Positions 1 to 7,302 of a DNA stretch of 54,577 nucleotides are shown in pieces. Positions within the stretch are counted from its first letter, which is position 1. Every line of letters begins with the position of its first letter. Origin of the DNA: CAZTDD01 sp964612675 (GTDB lineage: Bacteria > Hinthialibacterota > Hinthialibacteria > Hinthialibacterales > JAKPRU01); contig CAZTDD010000034.1 of the NCBI GenBank assembly GCA_964612675.1, forward strand, positions 1-54,577. The letters are read 5' to 3'. The notes under the pieces were generated by a model. That model was not told the DNA's origin and did no database searches. It saw nothing but the letters and a program-made list of their open reading frames with translations. The translations under genes were made by a program, and so were the position numbers.

Positions 1-27
1 TAATGCCCGAATCCAGTGCAATGATAA

Positions 28-64
28 CCCCTCACCCTAACCCTCTCCCGGGGGGGAGAGGGAA
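28..64. repeat. Dispersed CCCTCACCCTAACCCTCTCCC-type palindromic repeat
   Basis: A C-rich stretch followed by its complement: CCCTCTCCC at 41-49 pairs with GGGAGAGGG at 54-62. This is a well-known dispersed bacterial repeat that occurs between genes in many phyla. It lies downstream of the minus-strand gene ending at 124 and could fold as a hairpin in its 3' transcript. The rest of 1-123 shows nothing else I recognise. Confidence 0.75.
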
Positions 65-123
65 CTTACACCGCCAATTCCGACTTTTTTCCGCATCGTC
101 ACAGATAACTTGGATTACTCCTC

Positions 124-1056
124 TTATCCGGTCACACTCTCGATTTTTTCTCCGGTTTCCTCTATTTTCTGTTCAGCCTCCCGCTGTAGGTCCTCTATTC
201 TTTTTTCCGCTTCCGCTTGAAATCGTTTAAATTCAAAATCGCCGTCCCACTGTCCCTTTGCGAGATCACTGATAATATCTTTGGAGTGCAAAACGAAAAA
301 ATCAAGAATTGCCGATTTGTCTTGCACCATAAAACGATCCAGTGTTTGTGACACAATTTCTGCATTTTCCGGTTTAAATACGACCCCCTCGAGGGCGCTG
401 CGAAGTTTGTCCCGGTCGATATCATTTCCATCGATGTGCGTTTTCCCGAAATCAGCGTTGAATCCTCGGAGATTCTGTCGAGAGGACTCGAATTTCTCCA
501 AGTAGTTGCTCCATTTTTCTGCAAGTTCGGGGAAGTTGTTTTCTCCCGCCTTCGCCAGTGTGCCGAGATACGTCCATGTGATCCAAAAACACTCATCGAG
601 TGAGAAATCGGTTTGTTCCAATAATTCAACATGCTGTTTTCCGATAATTGCCCCCATGTTCGCCGCATGGGAGACAATGTCCCGTATGCTTAAGACCCCG
701 CGAATCTTACTCCTGATTCCCGGGCCTTCCATATTGTCCTCGATCCGCTTCCCCATTTCTTCGAATTTCTCAATATATTCGGCGGCAAAGGCGGTGATTT
801 CGCGGCGGACAGCCAGGTATTTATCCAGCCGGTCGGTATTGAGCACGTTGTCTTCCGGCGGCGTAAACGGATGCTCTTCGTTAAGGGTTTGGTACCCGCT
901 TGCAAGATCCTTATAGTTTTGGCCGACGTTTTTTCCGAATTGAACGCCCTGGTAAGCCACATAGGCAACGCCGCCGCCGAACAGCAAGATGACAAGTGCG
1001 AGGAAGCCACCGCACCCCAAACAACCCCAAAGCGCGACTTTCTTTCCGCTTGGCAT
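124..1056 (-). CDS. Hypothetical membrane-anchored protein
   Basis: Unrecognised 310-residue protein. One strongly hydrophobic segment at about residues 9-36 (glycine-rich, GCLGCGGFLALVILLFGG) follows a short basic N-terminus, so it is probably an N-terminally anchored protein with a large soluble domain. The soluble part is mostly charged and predicted helical; the last 35 residues (EAEKRIEDLQREAEQKIEE) look like a coiled coil. The ATG at 1056 is preceded by AAGGAAGA. No catalytic motif is visible. It stands alone, with repeats on both sides and no partner gene. Coding status is well supported by length and composition; function is unknown. Confidence 0.75.
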   Translation of the reverse strand: MPSGKKVALWGCLGCGGFLALVILLFGGGVAYVAYQGVQFGKNVGQNYKDLASGYQTLNEEHPFTPPEDNVLNTDRLDKYLAVRREITAFAAEYIEKFEEMGKRIEDNMEGPGIRSKIRGVLSIRDIVSHAANMGAIIGKQHVELLEQTDFSLDECFWITWTYLGTLAKAGENNFPELAEKWSNYLEKFESSRQNLRGFNADFGKTHIDGNDIDRDKLRSALEGVVFKPENAEIVSQTLDRFMVQDKSAILDFFVLHSKDIISDLAKGQWDGDFEFKRFQAEAEKRIEDLQREAEQKIEETGEKIESVTG

Positions 1057-1228
1057 GGCAGATCTTCCTTATTGTTCCTTTTATCGAATTTAAGCTGATG
1101 GGCTATGGGCTTGAGTGGGTATCACCAGACACGATGGCGCAAGACAACGCCCGTGAGCCCACCTTACAATGACTACCCTCTAGGAGGTTGATTGTTCATT
1201 TTTCCGTATCGCTGTTGCGATAAAGCGC

Positions 1229-1301
1229 GGGAGGGCGAATCTCTTGATGAGCCGTCTTTCTCTTTGTCGATCGACGGCTCGGCGGGAGCCTCGCCCTCGC
1301 C
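1229..1301. repeat. EGEAPAEP-type dispersed inverted repeat
   Basis: GGGAGGGCGAA...GAGCCGTC on the left pairs with GACGGCTCGGCGGG...TCGCCCTCGC on the right around a short loop (about 1255-1270). When read as protein this gives the EGEAPAEP peptide often mis-annotated in Planctomycetes and Poribacteria genomes. A second copy lies at 5801-5865. It occupies the 346-base gap 1057-1402, in which I see no gene. Confidence 0.75.
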
Positions 1302-1402
1302 GAACGTAATAACTCTGTCTCTCCTTCCCCGGTTCATGAAGAGATTACGGAGCGGTTGATGATCTCTCCTCATACGGCTCCGCAATTTTCTTGACTCACT
1401 CC

Positions 1403-2614
1403 TCAGTACTCTCCCGTCTCATTCCCCCAAAGAACACCGCCGCCTTTGGATTGCCGCCAGGCTTCACGCCACCGATGGATATCGACGACACCAATCTCCG
1501 GCTTCGGTTTCCGCGATTCCGGCGGCTGGATCGGCGGGAATGGGCGATGCGGCTCGGTCTGATACCAGTATGCAACGGTCGCCAGGTCCAATGTCAAACA
1601 GTTCGCATGCCCGTGTTCGATGCTTACCCGCAGACTCTCGTCAAACATAACCGGGTCTTGAAAATGAAATCGGTAGCAATGCGTTCGACCGAGCCAGCCG
1701 ATATTGTTGTTGACGCGGGGGTAGCCAAAGAAGGGGTGCATGAATACCTCCTTCGGACACCACGAGCAATTGAAATAGTCCTCCGTGCCGGTGCCGTGGA
1801 GCGAGCCGGGCCACTCTTCGCCGTCCACCAGGAACAAATCGTCGCCTTCGCCCGGCCACATGGGAGTCGGTGAGTGAACATAGTAGTTGACCCCCACATA
1901 GTGGCCGCGCCCTTCCGCCAGAAGGATAAGATAATTGTGCTCGCCGGTGGCGTTCTTGTCAGGCGGTTTGCGGAGTGTCTCCCACTCGTTTTCATCTCCC
2001 GCGCTAGGCATGGTCAGTTCATGGTTCCACCAGGCGTGGAAGTAGAGTGTGTCTTTGTCGAGTTTCGGGAGTTCCTCATAGTCGATGTAGTAATAGAACG
2101 CGCGACATTCCTGTTCGGACTGGTTTTCGATGGTGATCTTCGCGTTCTTTCGGAACGGCATCGGGAAATAGCAGTTAAGCGCCCGACCGCCGCCCGGCGA
2201 TGCGGCAAGCGGCAGCGAGTTGAAAAGATACTCTTCGCCCCAGCCCTGGCCGAAGAAGTCTCCCACCGGCGAGACCACACTCGCCCGCTCTTCTCCATCC
2301 CAGTACATACGGAGGACCATGTTACGCCTGTAGAGTCTGTCCGGGTGGCTGATGGTGAACCAGATATGTTTGATACAACCGGGTCCGTCAATCTCGGCCA
2401 GTACGGCGGTCTCTCCCGGTTTGATGTTGAGCCGGTCGTTGTTCCCGCCGGTACGGTCGAAACTCGAGATGCGTTTGGTAACCCCTTCGCGGGGTTTTGC
2501 CAGGTTATCGAGCATACCCGCCAGGACACCTTCCTGCGCGGAGACCTCGACCGCCGAGCCCATAAGTCCAAGAACGGCACACAAAGTCACGAACAGAGAG
2601 TATCGTCGGATCAT
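1403..2614 (-). CDS. Secreted glycoside hydrolase family 172 (DUF2961) protein
   Basis: Protein of 403 residues with a Sec signal peptide (residues about 1-26, cut after VSA). The rest matches the DUF2961/GH172 family: an early R(I/V)SSFDRTGGNND segment, the GPGCIKHIWFT strand, WDGEERASVVSPVGDFFG, and the conserved GTGTEDYFNCSW and FGYPRVNNNIGW segments. Characterised GH172 enzymes act on difructose anhydride and on alpha-D-fructo- or arabinofuranosides; this member's substrate cannot be read from sequence. It is exported, so it probably acts on glycans in the periplasm or outside. The start has a clear ribosome site (AAGGAGGAAAG). No adjacent partner gene; araB and a sugar ABC transporter lie 22 kb away and a functional link is only a guess. 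Confidence 0.9.
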   Translation of the reverse strand: MIRRYSLFVTLCAVLGLMGSAVEVSAQEGVLAGMLDNLAKPREGVTKRISSFDRTGGNNDRLNIKPGETAVLAEIDGPGCIKHIWFTISHPDRLYRRNMVLRMYWDGEERASVVSPVGDFFGQGWGEEYLFNSLPLAASPGGGRALNCYFPMPFRKNAKITIENQSEQECRAFYYYIDYEELPKLDKDTLYFHAWWNHELTMPSAGDENEWETLRKPPDKNATGEHNYLILLAEGRGHYVGVNYYVHSPTPMWPGEGDDLFLVDGEEWPGSLHGTGTEDYFNCSWCPKEVFMHPFFGYPRVNNNIGWLGRTHCYRFHFQDPVMFDESLRVSIEHGHANCLTLDLATVAYWYQTEPHRPFPPIQPPESRKPKPEIGVVDIHRWREAWRQSKGGGVLWGNETGEY

Positions 2615-2714
2615 CGATTTCTTTCCTCCTTGTGGAATGAATTGCCTGAGTATAGAACAGGTTGGGGCGGAGGGAAACCGGCCGAAGGGATAACATCGTC
2701 TGGGAATGTACGGG

Positions 2715-3077
2715 CTATTTTAACGGAATCGCCGGGAGGCGCTTCGGGGTTTTTGTGACGGGGTCGAGCATGATACCGACGGACTCGAGTGCGGTGACTC
2801 CCAATATCGGCTCGCACCCAGAGTTTCCGAACACTACACGTCCCGCTGTAATCTCTCCCATGAATGCGATACGTACCAAACCATACGGATACTCTTTCAC
2901 CTTTCCGTCGGCAAGTTCATAGGCCATCCTGCCTTCGCGGCGAACGCCGATCCGCTCGAGTTCATCCACCGGGACCATGCAGTCGGTCGCCCCGGTATCG
3001 ACCAGGAATATCGCCTCATACGATTCTCCGGGCTCTTGGAGGCCGGTGAGTTTTGTAGTTACTTTTGTCAGTCCCAT
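2715..3077 (-). CDS. Small retropepsin-like aspartic protease family protein
   Basis: A 120-residue single-domain protein with the aspartic protease signature VDTGATDCMVP at about residues 27-37, followed by the flap-like region and the hydrophobic-Gly motif PILGVTALE near residue 92. This is the clan AA single-lobe layout, which would need to dimerise to be active. No signal peptide or membrane segment is seen, so it is probably cytoplasmic. Such small stand-alone proteases are common in cyanobacteria and candidate phyla, often beside TA-type genes; here a dead VapBC pair begins 270 bases away on the other strand. Its cellular role is unknown. The start at 3077 has no strong ribosome site. 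Confidence 0.85.
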   Translation of the reverse strand: MGLTKVTTKLTGLQEPGESYEAIFLVDTGATDCMVPVDELERIGVRREGRMAYELADGKVKEYPYGLVRIAFMGEITAGRVVFGNSGCEPILGVTALESVGIMLDPVTKTPKRLPAIPLK

Positions 3078-3259
3078 GACTTGTCAGCCTCGGTTCCCAG
3101 AATGTAGAAGAGCGCCGCGTTTGTCAATCTATTCAGTTATAATACCCATTGATTTGCGGAAAGGTAGATGTGGGATGGTCTCGCGCGCAGGACGTGAATT
3201 GAGGGACACCGACAGATTCGCTCCGGCTGATGGGGTAGAACGTCTGCGGTCTTCATGAA

Positions 3260-3294
3260 AACAGATTGCCTTGTCATGAACAGATTGCTATTCT
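3260..3294 (+). promoter_or_regulatory. Putative promoter with direct-repeat operator for the dead VapBC pair
   Basis: TTGCCT (3266-3271), 17-base spacer, TATTCT (3289-3294). The decamer AACAGATTGC occurs at 3260-3269 and again at 3279-3288, covering the -35 and spacer, as expected for an autoregulated TA operon. Inference from pattern only. Confidence 0.4.
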
Positions 3295-3344
3295 AAGGGT
3301 ATGCCACCAGGAACGGTGATTTGAACCGAGAGGAGGCTGTGGCA

Positions 3345-3623
3345 ATGGCGACACTTCAGGTCAAGGGGCTCGATGACGGGCTCTAGGAGGCGTTGCGGGC
3401 ACGAGCCAAACAGAACAACAGATCGATCAGTCAAGAGGTTGCGACAATGATCAGAGACTCCCTGGCTCAACGCGAATCCTCCGCACGGAATGCGACTATG
3501 GAGTTTCTGGAACTTGCCGGTTCGTGGGAGGACGACAGGTCGGGAAGCGAGATAGCGAAAGACATTCGAAGATCACGGCGCACCGGGCGACGATTCGGAG
3601 CGGGTCGCGATGTATTTGATTGA
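3345..3623 (+). pseudogene. Broken FitA/VapB-type antitoxin
   Basis: Starting at the ATG at 3345, with GGAGG about eight bases upstream, the frame reads MATLQVKGLDDGL, then a TAG at 3384-3386, then EALRARAKQNNRSISQEV and onward to 3623 with no other stop. This is the typical N-terminus of a FitA-like ribbon-helix-helix antitoxin (family consensus GLDDxLYEALRxRA), so the TAG most likely replaces a tyrosine codon. The remaining 78 residues are intact. A start at TTG 3393 would lose the DNA-binding strand. The end overlaps the start of the toxin remnant. One base change seems to have killed it; a sequencing error cannot be excluded. Confidence 0.75.
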
Positions 3624-3765
3624 TACGGACACAATTGTCTTTGTAATGCGACAATATGCGGAGATCCACACCCATCTCGAAAGGAATTCTGCCAGAGGAA
3701 ATTGCCGCGCACCGACGATCACAACAAACCGAAACTCACTTCTTCCCCTCGAAGTAGCTTTTTAA
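3610..3765 (+). pseudogene. Truncated VapC (PIN-domain) toxin remnant
   Basis: The frame opens MYLIDTDTIVFVMR, the usual start of a VapC PIN nuclease including its first metal-binding aspartate (residue 5), and overlaps the antitoxin end by 14 bases as intact VapBC operons do. After about 25 residues the similarity is lost and the frame runs into the 3' end of the convergent gene at 3736. The other PIN acidic residues are absent. This is a deletion remnant, consistent with the nonsense codon in the antitoxin next to it. Confidence 0.65.
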
Positions 3766-4221
3766 CCCGTACCCGCCGCCCAATCCGCCCGCGAAGGCCA
3801 CAAGGACCTTGAGCAGGTCAAGAAGAATCTCCTCATTGTCGGGCAGAAGGAAGACTATCAGGAACACGAAAAACGCCACTCCAAGCCCCGTATACCCCAG
3901 GACGAACCAGCGATTCGAACACTTTATTCTAAACTTGTTTTCTTCATCTTGTTGAGCGTAATCGAGAAACTTGTGAACGTGTTCATCATTGAACTTGTCG
4001 AAAAGCGGGTGAGGACCCGGACCACTGGAGAATCCCATCATCGCCATCTTGACGGTTCGTCGGATATCCGGTGGCATATCCTCAAGAGTCTTCTCCAACT
4101 CCGGTTCGCTTCCTACGCCGAGTGCAGACTGTCCTTCGGTCTTTTCTTGGCTGTTTTGATGCGTGTCAGAACTACTGGGGGCAAGTTCACTACCGTTGTC
4201 GGTACGGGAGGGGTCGGTCAT
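3736..4221 (-). CDS. Hypothetical protein with two C-terminal membrane segments
   Basis: Unrecognised 161-residue protein. Residues 1-95 are polar, serine/glutamate-rich and likely partly disordered; then come two hydrophobic segments (about 106-127, WFVLGYTGLGVAFFVFLIVF, and 135-155, glycine-rich GGLGGGYG) separated by an acidic turn. It looks like a cytoplasmic N-terminal domain tethered by a membrane hairpin. Its start overlaps the stop of the upstream gene by four bases (ATGA), so the two are translationally coupled. The 3' end overlaps the dead VapC remnant on the other strand. Confidence 0.7.
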   Translation of the reverse strand: MTDPSRTDNGSELAPSSSDTHQNSQEKTEGQSALGVGSEPELEKTLEDMPPDIRRTVKMAMMGFSSGPGPHPLFDKFNDEHVHKFLDYAQQDEENKFRIKCSNRWFVLGYTGLGVAFFVFLIVFLLPDNEEILLDLLKVLVAFAGGLGGGYGLKSYFEGKK

Positions 4222-4502
4222 CGTATCAACGCCTCAGGATATTCCAATCTGAAGGCCTTCTCGTTTGTTTCTCTTGTAAAACCGGACAGTTTTCCTTCAA
4301 GAACGTTCTCTGAATAGACCGTAAGCAAAAATCTGATAACCTCCTCGAAATCCAGTCGTGAGACAGTATTAGACCTATACGCACGATAGAGAATACGTGC
4401 CGCTTCCAGGACCTCCTGCTTGCTCACACGACCAGTATCAGCTGACCGAAGCTGAGCAAGGACCCCGTAAGAATCATCAGATCGCAAGAGTCGTCTCATC
4501 AT
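4218..4502 (-). CDS. Hypothetical 94-residue protein
   Basis: Small predicted all-helical protein (MMRRLLRSDDSYGVLAQLRSA...), with no membrane segment, signal or recognised motif. It is the first gene of a two-gene unit with the membrane protein at 3736-4221, sharing an ATGA overlap. The tight coupling suggests the two products act together, but no function can be proposed. Supported mainly by the overlap and by the clean reading frame. Confidence 0.6.
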   Translation of the reverse strand: MMRRLLRSDDSYGVLAQLRSADTGRVSKQEVLEAARILYRAYRSNTVSRLDFEEVIRFLLTVYSENVLEGKLSGFTRETNEKAFRLEYPEALIR

Positions 4503-4651
4503 TGAAACCTCAGATTAACGAAATTCCTTTACACTGGCCATTCTAAGGTGCCTCGGGCGCGTGTCAAGCGTTTGTTGCAGCTTAAGCCGACGAGTATTGT
4601 CTCTTTTGCGATCAGCGTTTCGTTCAGCCACTGGCCGTCGTGACGGACACA

Positions 4652-4680
4652 CCGGCCCAAGAGTTCAACTCCCGGGCCGG
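4652..4680. repeat. GAGTTnAACTC-core palindromic repeat, copy 1
   Basis: CCGGCCC AA GAGTT C AACTC CC GGGCCGG: 14-base arms around a single centre base with two mismatched pairs. It shares the GAGTTnAACTC core with copies at 8373, 8407, 8430 and 29976. It lies 48 bases past the stop of the minus-strand gene 4728-5510. The rest of the 4503-4727 gap shows nothing. Confidence 0.7.
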
Positions 4681-4727
4681 CATTCTCCAATAGATTTTAA
4701 ATTCACAGCGAGAACTCACTCCACTTC

Positions 4728-5510
4728 TCAGTGAAGCGCCCAATCGTTGACCGAGGCAGGGCCCGCAATAACGATATTGTCGACGATCGCGCCCGTGCCC
4801 AAATCGGCGCCATTGACCCACATTGTGACCGCGTTAAGGCCTTCGATCAGCTCGTAGCGGAATCCGAAATCATCGGCGAGCATGACCTCGTCCTGCCCTT
4901 CCTTTTGCACGTAAACGTCATAGGTTTGATTGTCGAGGTCAATTTCAAACCGCTCATACACGAGAATGCCGTCTGCGTATGGAAACTCTTCGAATGCGGC
5001 GTAATCGCCTTCACCGAACCAGTCGCCGTCACGGACGTCAATCACACCGTCATTCTGCTGCATCCGGCTCATGGCAGACTGCTCGGGCCAGTTGAGGGCG
5101 GGATTGCCGTCGTTTTCGAAGTTGGCTGTGTCGCTGATGCAGAGCCCGATATCAACTGTTCCATCCTCAGGACCGAAATACTGCCACTCCCAGGTGACGG
5201 TAATCATTCCTTCCAACTGTTCAGGGAATTCAATATAACCCCAAATCGCGCTGCCCTGACCGTCCTGGGTGATCACCAGTTTTCCATCGGAGACGACCCA
5301 AATCTCATCCCGGTTCCCCTCAGCGCCCTCGTTTCCTTCCTGCCACACATTATCCGCTCCGGCGGGCTGGCCCAGCAGAGGACCCTCTGTGTATCCCTCT
5401 TCCGCCGCGAAGCGGACTTCCTTAATTAGTTGCGCGTTTGCATCGGTGCTGAATGTTACAAGTAGCCCGACAGCAATCAATAAAATCGAACATCGTAGAA
5501 TACTCTTCAT
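4728..5510 (-). CDS. Secreted lectin-like protein, unknown function
   Basis: Protein of 260 residues with a clear Sec signal (MKSILRCSILLIAVGLLV, cut after ANA at about residue 26). The mature part is acidic, rich in Trp/Asp/Gly and beta-prone (ITVTWEWQYFGPEDGTVDIGL, YERFEIDLDNQTYDVYVQ, VTMWVNGADLG), the look of a concanavalin-type beta sandwich with surface calcium or sugar binding; that is inference. It ends with VNDWALH, close to the VGDWTIY end of the secreted protein at 8520-9968. The ATG has a strong ribosome site (GAGGAGG, 5517-5523) and a long leader with a second, perfect anti-16S sequence upstream (5566-5577). Confidence 0.75.
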   Translation of the reverse strand: MKSILRCSILLIAVGLLVTFSTDANAQLIKEVRFAAEEGYTEGPLLGQPAGADNVWQEGNEGAEGNRDEIWVVSDGKLVITQDGQGSAIWGYIEFPEQLEGMITVTWEWQYFGPEDGTVDIGLCISDTANFENDGNPALNWPEQSAMSRMQQNDGVIDVRDGDWFGEGDYAAFEEFPYADGILVYERFEIDLDNQTYDVYVQKEGQDEVMLADDFGFRYELIEGLNAVTMWVNGADLGTGAIVDNIVIAGPASVNDWALH

Positions 5511-5565
5511 TTCTGCCTCCTCGTGTGTTTTATCCGTCCGTCACCGGGGAATGTTGATTGGGGTT

Positions 5566-5616
5566 TCACCTCCTTTCGCACGAGAGCGTATCGCCGGGAG
5601 ATGTGGATTCTCCCGG
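5566..5616 (-). promoter_or_regulatory. Leader element: hairpin plus 12-nt anti-16S (STAB-SD-like) sequence
   Basis: On the minus strand a perfect hairpin CCGGGAG-N9-CTCCCGG (5594-5616) is followed by GAAAGGAGGTGA (5566-5577), fully complementary to the common 3' end of 16S rRNA. It lies about 55 bases upstream of the real ribosome site of the gene at 5510. The closest known analogue is the Bacillus cry3A STAB-SD, where ribosome binding in the leader protects mRNA from 5' decay. The same 12-mer sits in the leader of the gene at 9968. Confidence 0.5.
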
Positions 5617-5684
5617 TGGTTTGGAAACCTATCGCCAGATCCGAAACATCGAATATCCAACCCGGCAATCGTTCAGATGGCGAA

Positions 5685-5713
5685 ACGATAGAACACTCTG
5701 TTCACCGAGTCAA
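5685..5713 (-). promoter_or_regulatory. Putative sigma-70 promoter for the gene at 5510
   Basis: Minus strand: TTGACT (5708-5713), 17-base spacer, TATCGT (5685-5690). Predicted transcript start near 5678 gives a leader of about 170 nt that includes the hairpin/anti-16S element. Confidence 0.45.
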
Positions 5714-5765
5714 TGACTTTCTGATCACGATCTTCTAACCATACTTTCTGATTGTCCCCGCCGGA

Positions 5766-5904
5766 GCAATGTCATTAAGTTAAGTTTCAGAGAAGGAGCG
5801 AGGGGAGGGCGAACCTCCTGGTGAGCCGCATTTTTCTTCATTTCGGCTCGGCGGGAGCCTCGCCCAGTAGACGGCTTCGCCCTTTCCTCACTTAATGACA
5901 TTGC
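5766..5904. repeat. MITE-like element with nested inverted repeats
   Basis: Perfect 15-base terminal inverted repeats GCAATGTCATTAAGT (5766-5780) and ACTTAATGACATTGC (5890-5904) enclose a second copy of the EGEAPAEP-type palindrome (GGGAGGGCGAA at 5803 on, CGGCTCGGCGGGAGCC at 5844 on). Total 139 bases, no coding capacity. It sits exactly between two divergent promoters (5685-5713 minus; 5933-5960 plus), filling most of the 5511-6027 gap. Confidence 0.7.
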
Positions 5905-5932
5905 CCCCTGGAGATCCTCGGGTTGAAAAGGG

Positions 5933-5960
5933 TTGACAAAGAACCTACTCCTTGTACAAT
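5933..5960 (+). promoter_or_regulatory. Strong sigma-70 promoter of the SOS-type operon
   Basis: TTGACA (5933-5938), 16-base spacer, TACAAT (5955-5960). It is the best consensus match in the window and drives the gene starting at 6028. Confidence 0.75.
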
Positions 5961-5979
5961 ACTGAACACATGATCAGTA
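5960..5979 (+). promoter_or_regulatory. LexA (SOS) box
   Basis: TACTG-N10-CAGTA, an exact match to the fixed positions of the E. coli LexA consensus, with further dyad symmetry inside. It starts at the last base of the -10 box and covers the transcript start, an ideal repressor position. The gene it precedes belongs to a DNA-damage-tolerance family, which supports the call independently. Confidence 0.75.
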
Positions 5980-6027
5980 ACCGAGGCGCCGTCATGGGCG
6001 TTTTTCTTGGAAGGAATTACTGAACAA

Positions 6028-7218
6028 ATGAATAAAAAGAGCCCAACGGTCGCTTTCATGGTGGTCCAGGATTTCGCACGCGCAGTGGAGGAGAAACTCG
6101 CCTGGACCGAAGCGATGGGGCAAGCAGGCGGAAGGCGACTCACAGCATGGGTGGGGGCCGCGGAGCCGCGGCGGCTCCCGCCCCCCGTAGGGCCAGGTGA
6201 CAAGCGCGAGGAGCCGAACGAAACCCCGGTTGTCGCGCAGGAGCCTGTCGAGGGGCAGAGATGTAACACCTTCATAGCGCGCAGTTGCGAACGGGGTCTT
6301 CATGACGTTCTCATGGCTCTGTATCGGAACGTGACCTCGGAGGTGGAAGAGGTGCGGCTCGGGTGGGCTTATTTGGATTTGAGCGGTGTGGGAGTCCTGC
6401 AGGAGAAATCGAGTCATAGGGCGACGAGTGAACTGCTGGAAGAGGTCCGGAGGACGCTCGGTTTGGCTGTGAGTGCCGGTTTGGCACGAAACAAAACACT
6501 GGCACGTCTAGCCGCGCATCATGCCGCCCCCGGAACGGTCTTCGAATTACGTCCCGAAAACGAATCGCGTTTCCTTGACGCCGAACCTATTGAGAATCTT
6601 CCCGGGCTTCCGTTCCGCCATGCCGTCCTGCTCCGGGACTATGGTGTTTCCTGCATCGGGGATTTAGGCCGCATTCCGGAAGCGGCGGTAAACGGCTTGC
6701 TCGGCCCCCGGGCATGCCAGCTATCGAAGTGGGCACGAGGCGAAGACAGCCGCCCGGTCCGCAGAACGGATCGAGCCGACAGTGAGGAATCCGCGGGAGT
6801 GACGTTCCCGCGAGCCACGTTGGACTATGCGATTATTCTGGAGGCGGCCCAAAGGCTTACAGATGGACTTCTTTTCGAACTGCGCAAACAACGTCGGTTA
6901 ATCCGAACGGTTTCAGTCCGGACTCGACACAGCGATTCCCGCGAACGTCACGCGCACCGGCGTTTTCAGCAACCAACCGCCGTGTACCCTGAGATCCATC
7001 GCGCCGTTACCGATCTTCTTTCGCGCGTTCTCATACGCCGTGTCCGAATCACGGGAATTGACGTGGGTCTCGGAGGATTCGTGCTTGATCCGGGTCAGCA
7101 GATACTCTTTCCGGACCGCCGGGAGAGACTGATCGATCTATGCCGGTCGGTGGACCGAGTGTGGGCGAAACACGGCCGCGTGGTGCTGTTCGGCGACGCG
7201 CCGTCACTTCGAAAGTAA
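6028..7218 (+). CDS. Catalytically degenerate Y-family polymerase-like protein (ImuB-like)
   Basis: Protein of 396 residues with the layout of Y-family polymerases: palm region AYLDLSG (about residue 115), the thumb-side SAGLARNKTLARLAA segment, a helix-hairpin-helix region (LPGLPFRHAVLLRDYGVSCIGDLG) and a C-terminal little-finger domain ending at LFPDRRERL. The catalytic acid pair that should precede AYLD (S-x-DE in DinB/UmuC) reads LGW here, and the N-terminal DxD is VVQDF, so polymerase activity is probably lost. Loss of these residues is the hallmark of ImuB, the adaptor that recruits DnaE2 in mutagenic repair. No imuA or dnaE2 gene lies nearby. I prefer ATG 6028 (GGAAGGA about 12 bases upstream) to TTG 6007. 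LexA-controlled promoter upstream. Confidence 0.8.
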   Translation: MNKKSPTVAFMVVQDFARAVEEKLAWTEAMGQAGGRRLTAWVGAAEPRRLPPPVGPGDKREEPNETPVVAQEPVEGQRCNTFIARSCERGLHDVLMALYRNVTSEVEEVRLGWAYLDLSGVGVLQEKSSHRATSELLEEVRRTLGLAVSAGLARNKTLARLAAHHAAPGTVFELRPENESRFLDAEPIENLPGLPFRHAVLLRDYGVSCIGDLGRIPEAAVNGLLGPRACQLSKWARGEDSRPVRRTDRADSEESAGVTFPRATLDYAIILEAAQRLTDGLLFELRKQRRLIRTVSVRTRHSDSRERHAHRRFQQPTAVYPEIHRAVTDLLSRVLIRRVRITGIDVGLGGFVLDPGQQILFPDRRERLIDLCRSVDRVWAKHGRVVLFGDAPSLRK

Positions 7219-7244
7219 CGTCCGAGTTTATCTCGGACGGTTTT
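7219..7244 (+). terminator. Intrinsic terminator or attenuator after the ImuB-like gene
   Basis: CGTCCGAG-TTTAT-CTCGGACG (8-bp stem, 5-base loop, 7219-7239) followed by GTTTTA. It starts one base after the stop codon, separating the polymerase-like gene from the radical SAM gene. The T-run is short, so partial read-through is likely. Confidence 0.6.
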
Positions 7245-7302
7245 ACCTCACCGAGGGTGAATTTCGCCCGCGATAAACCCGGGTGTTACGGTGGGAACCA
7301 CG

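Noticed and set aside
1173..1385. 70-codon minus-strand frame with EGEAPAEP
   Set aside because: Translation of a dispersed inverted repeat, not a gene.
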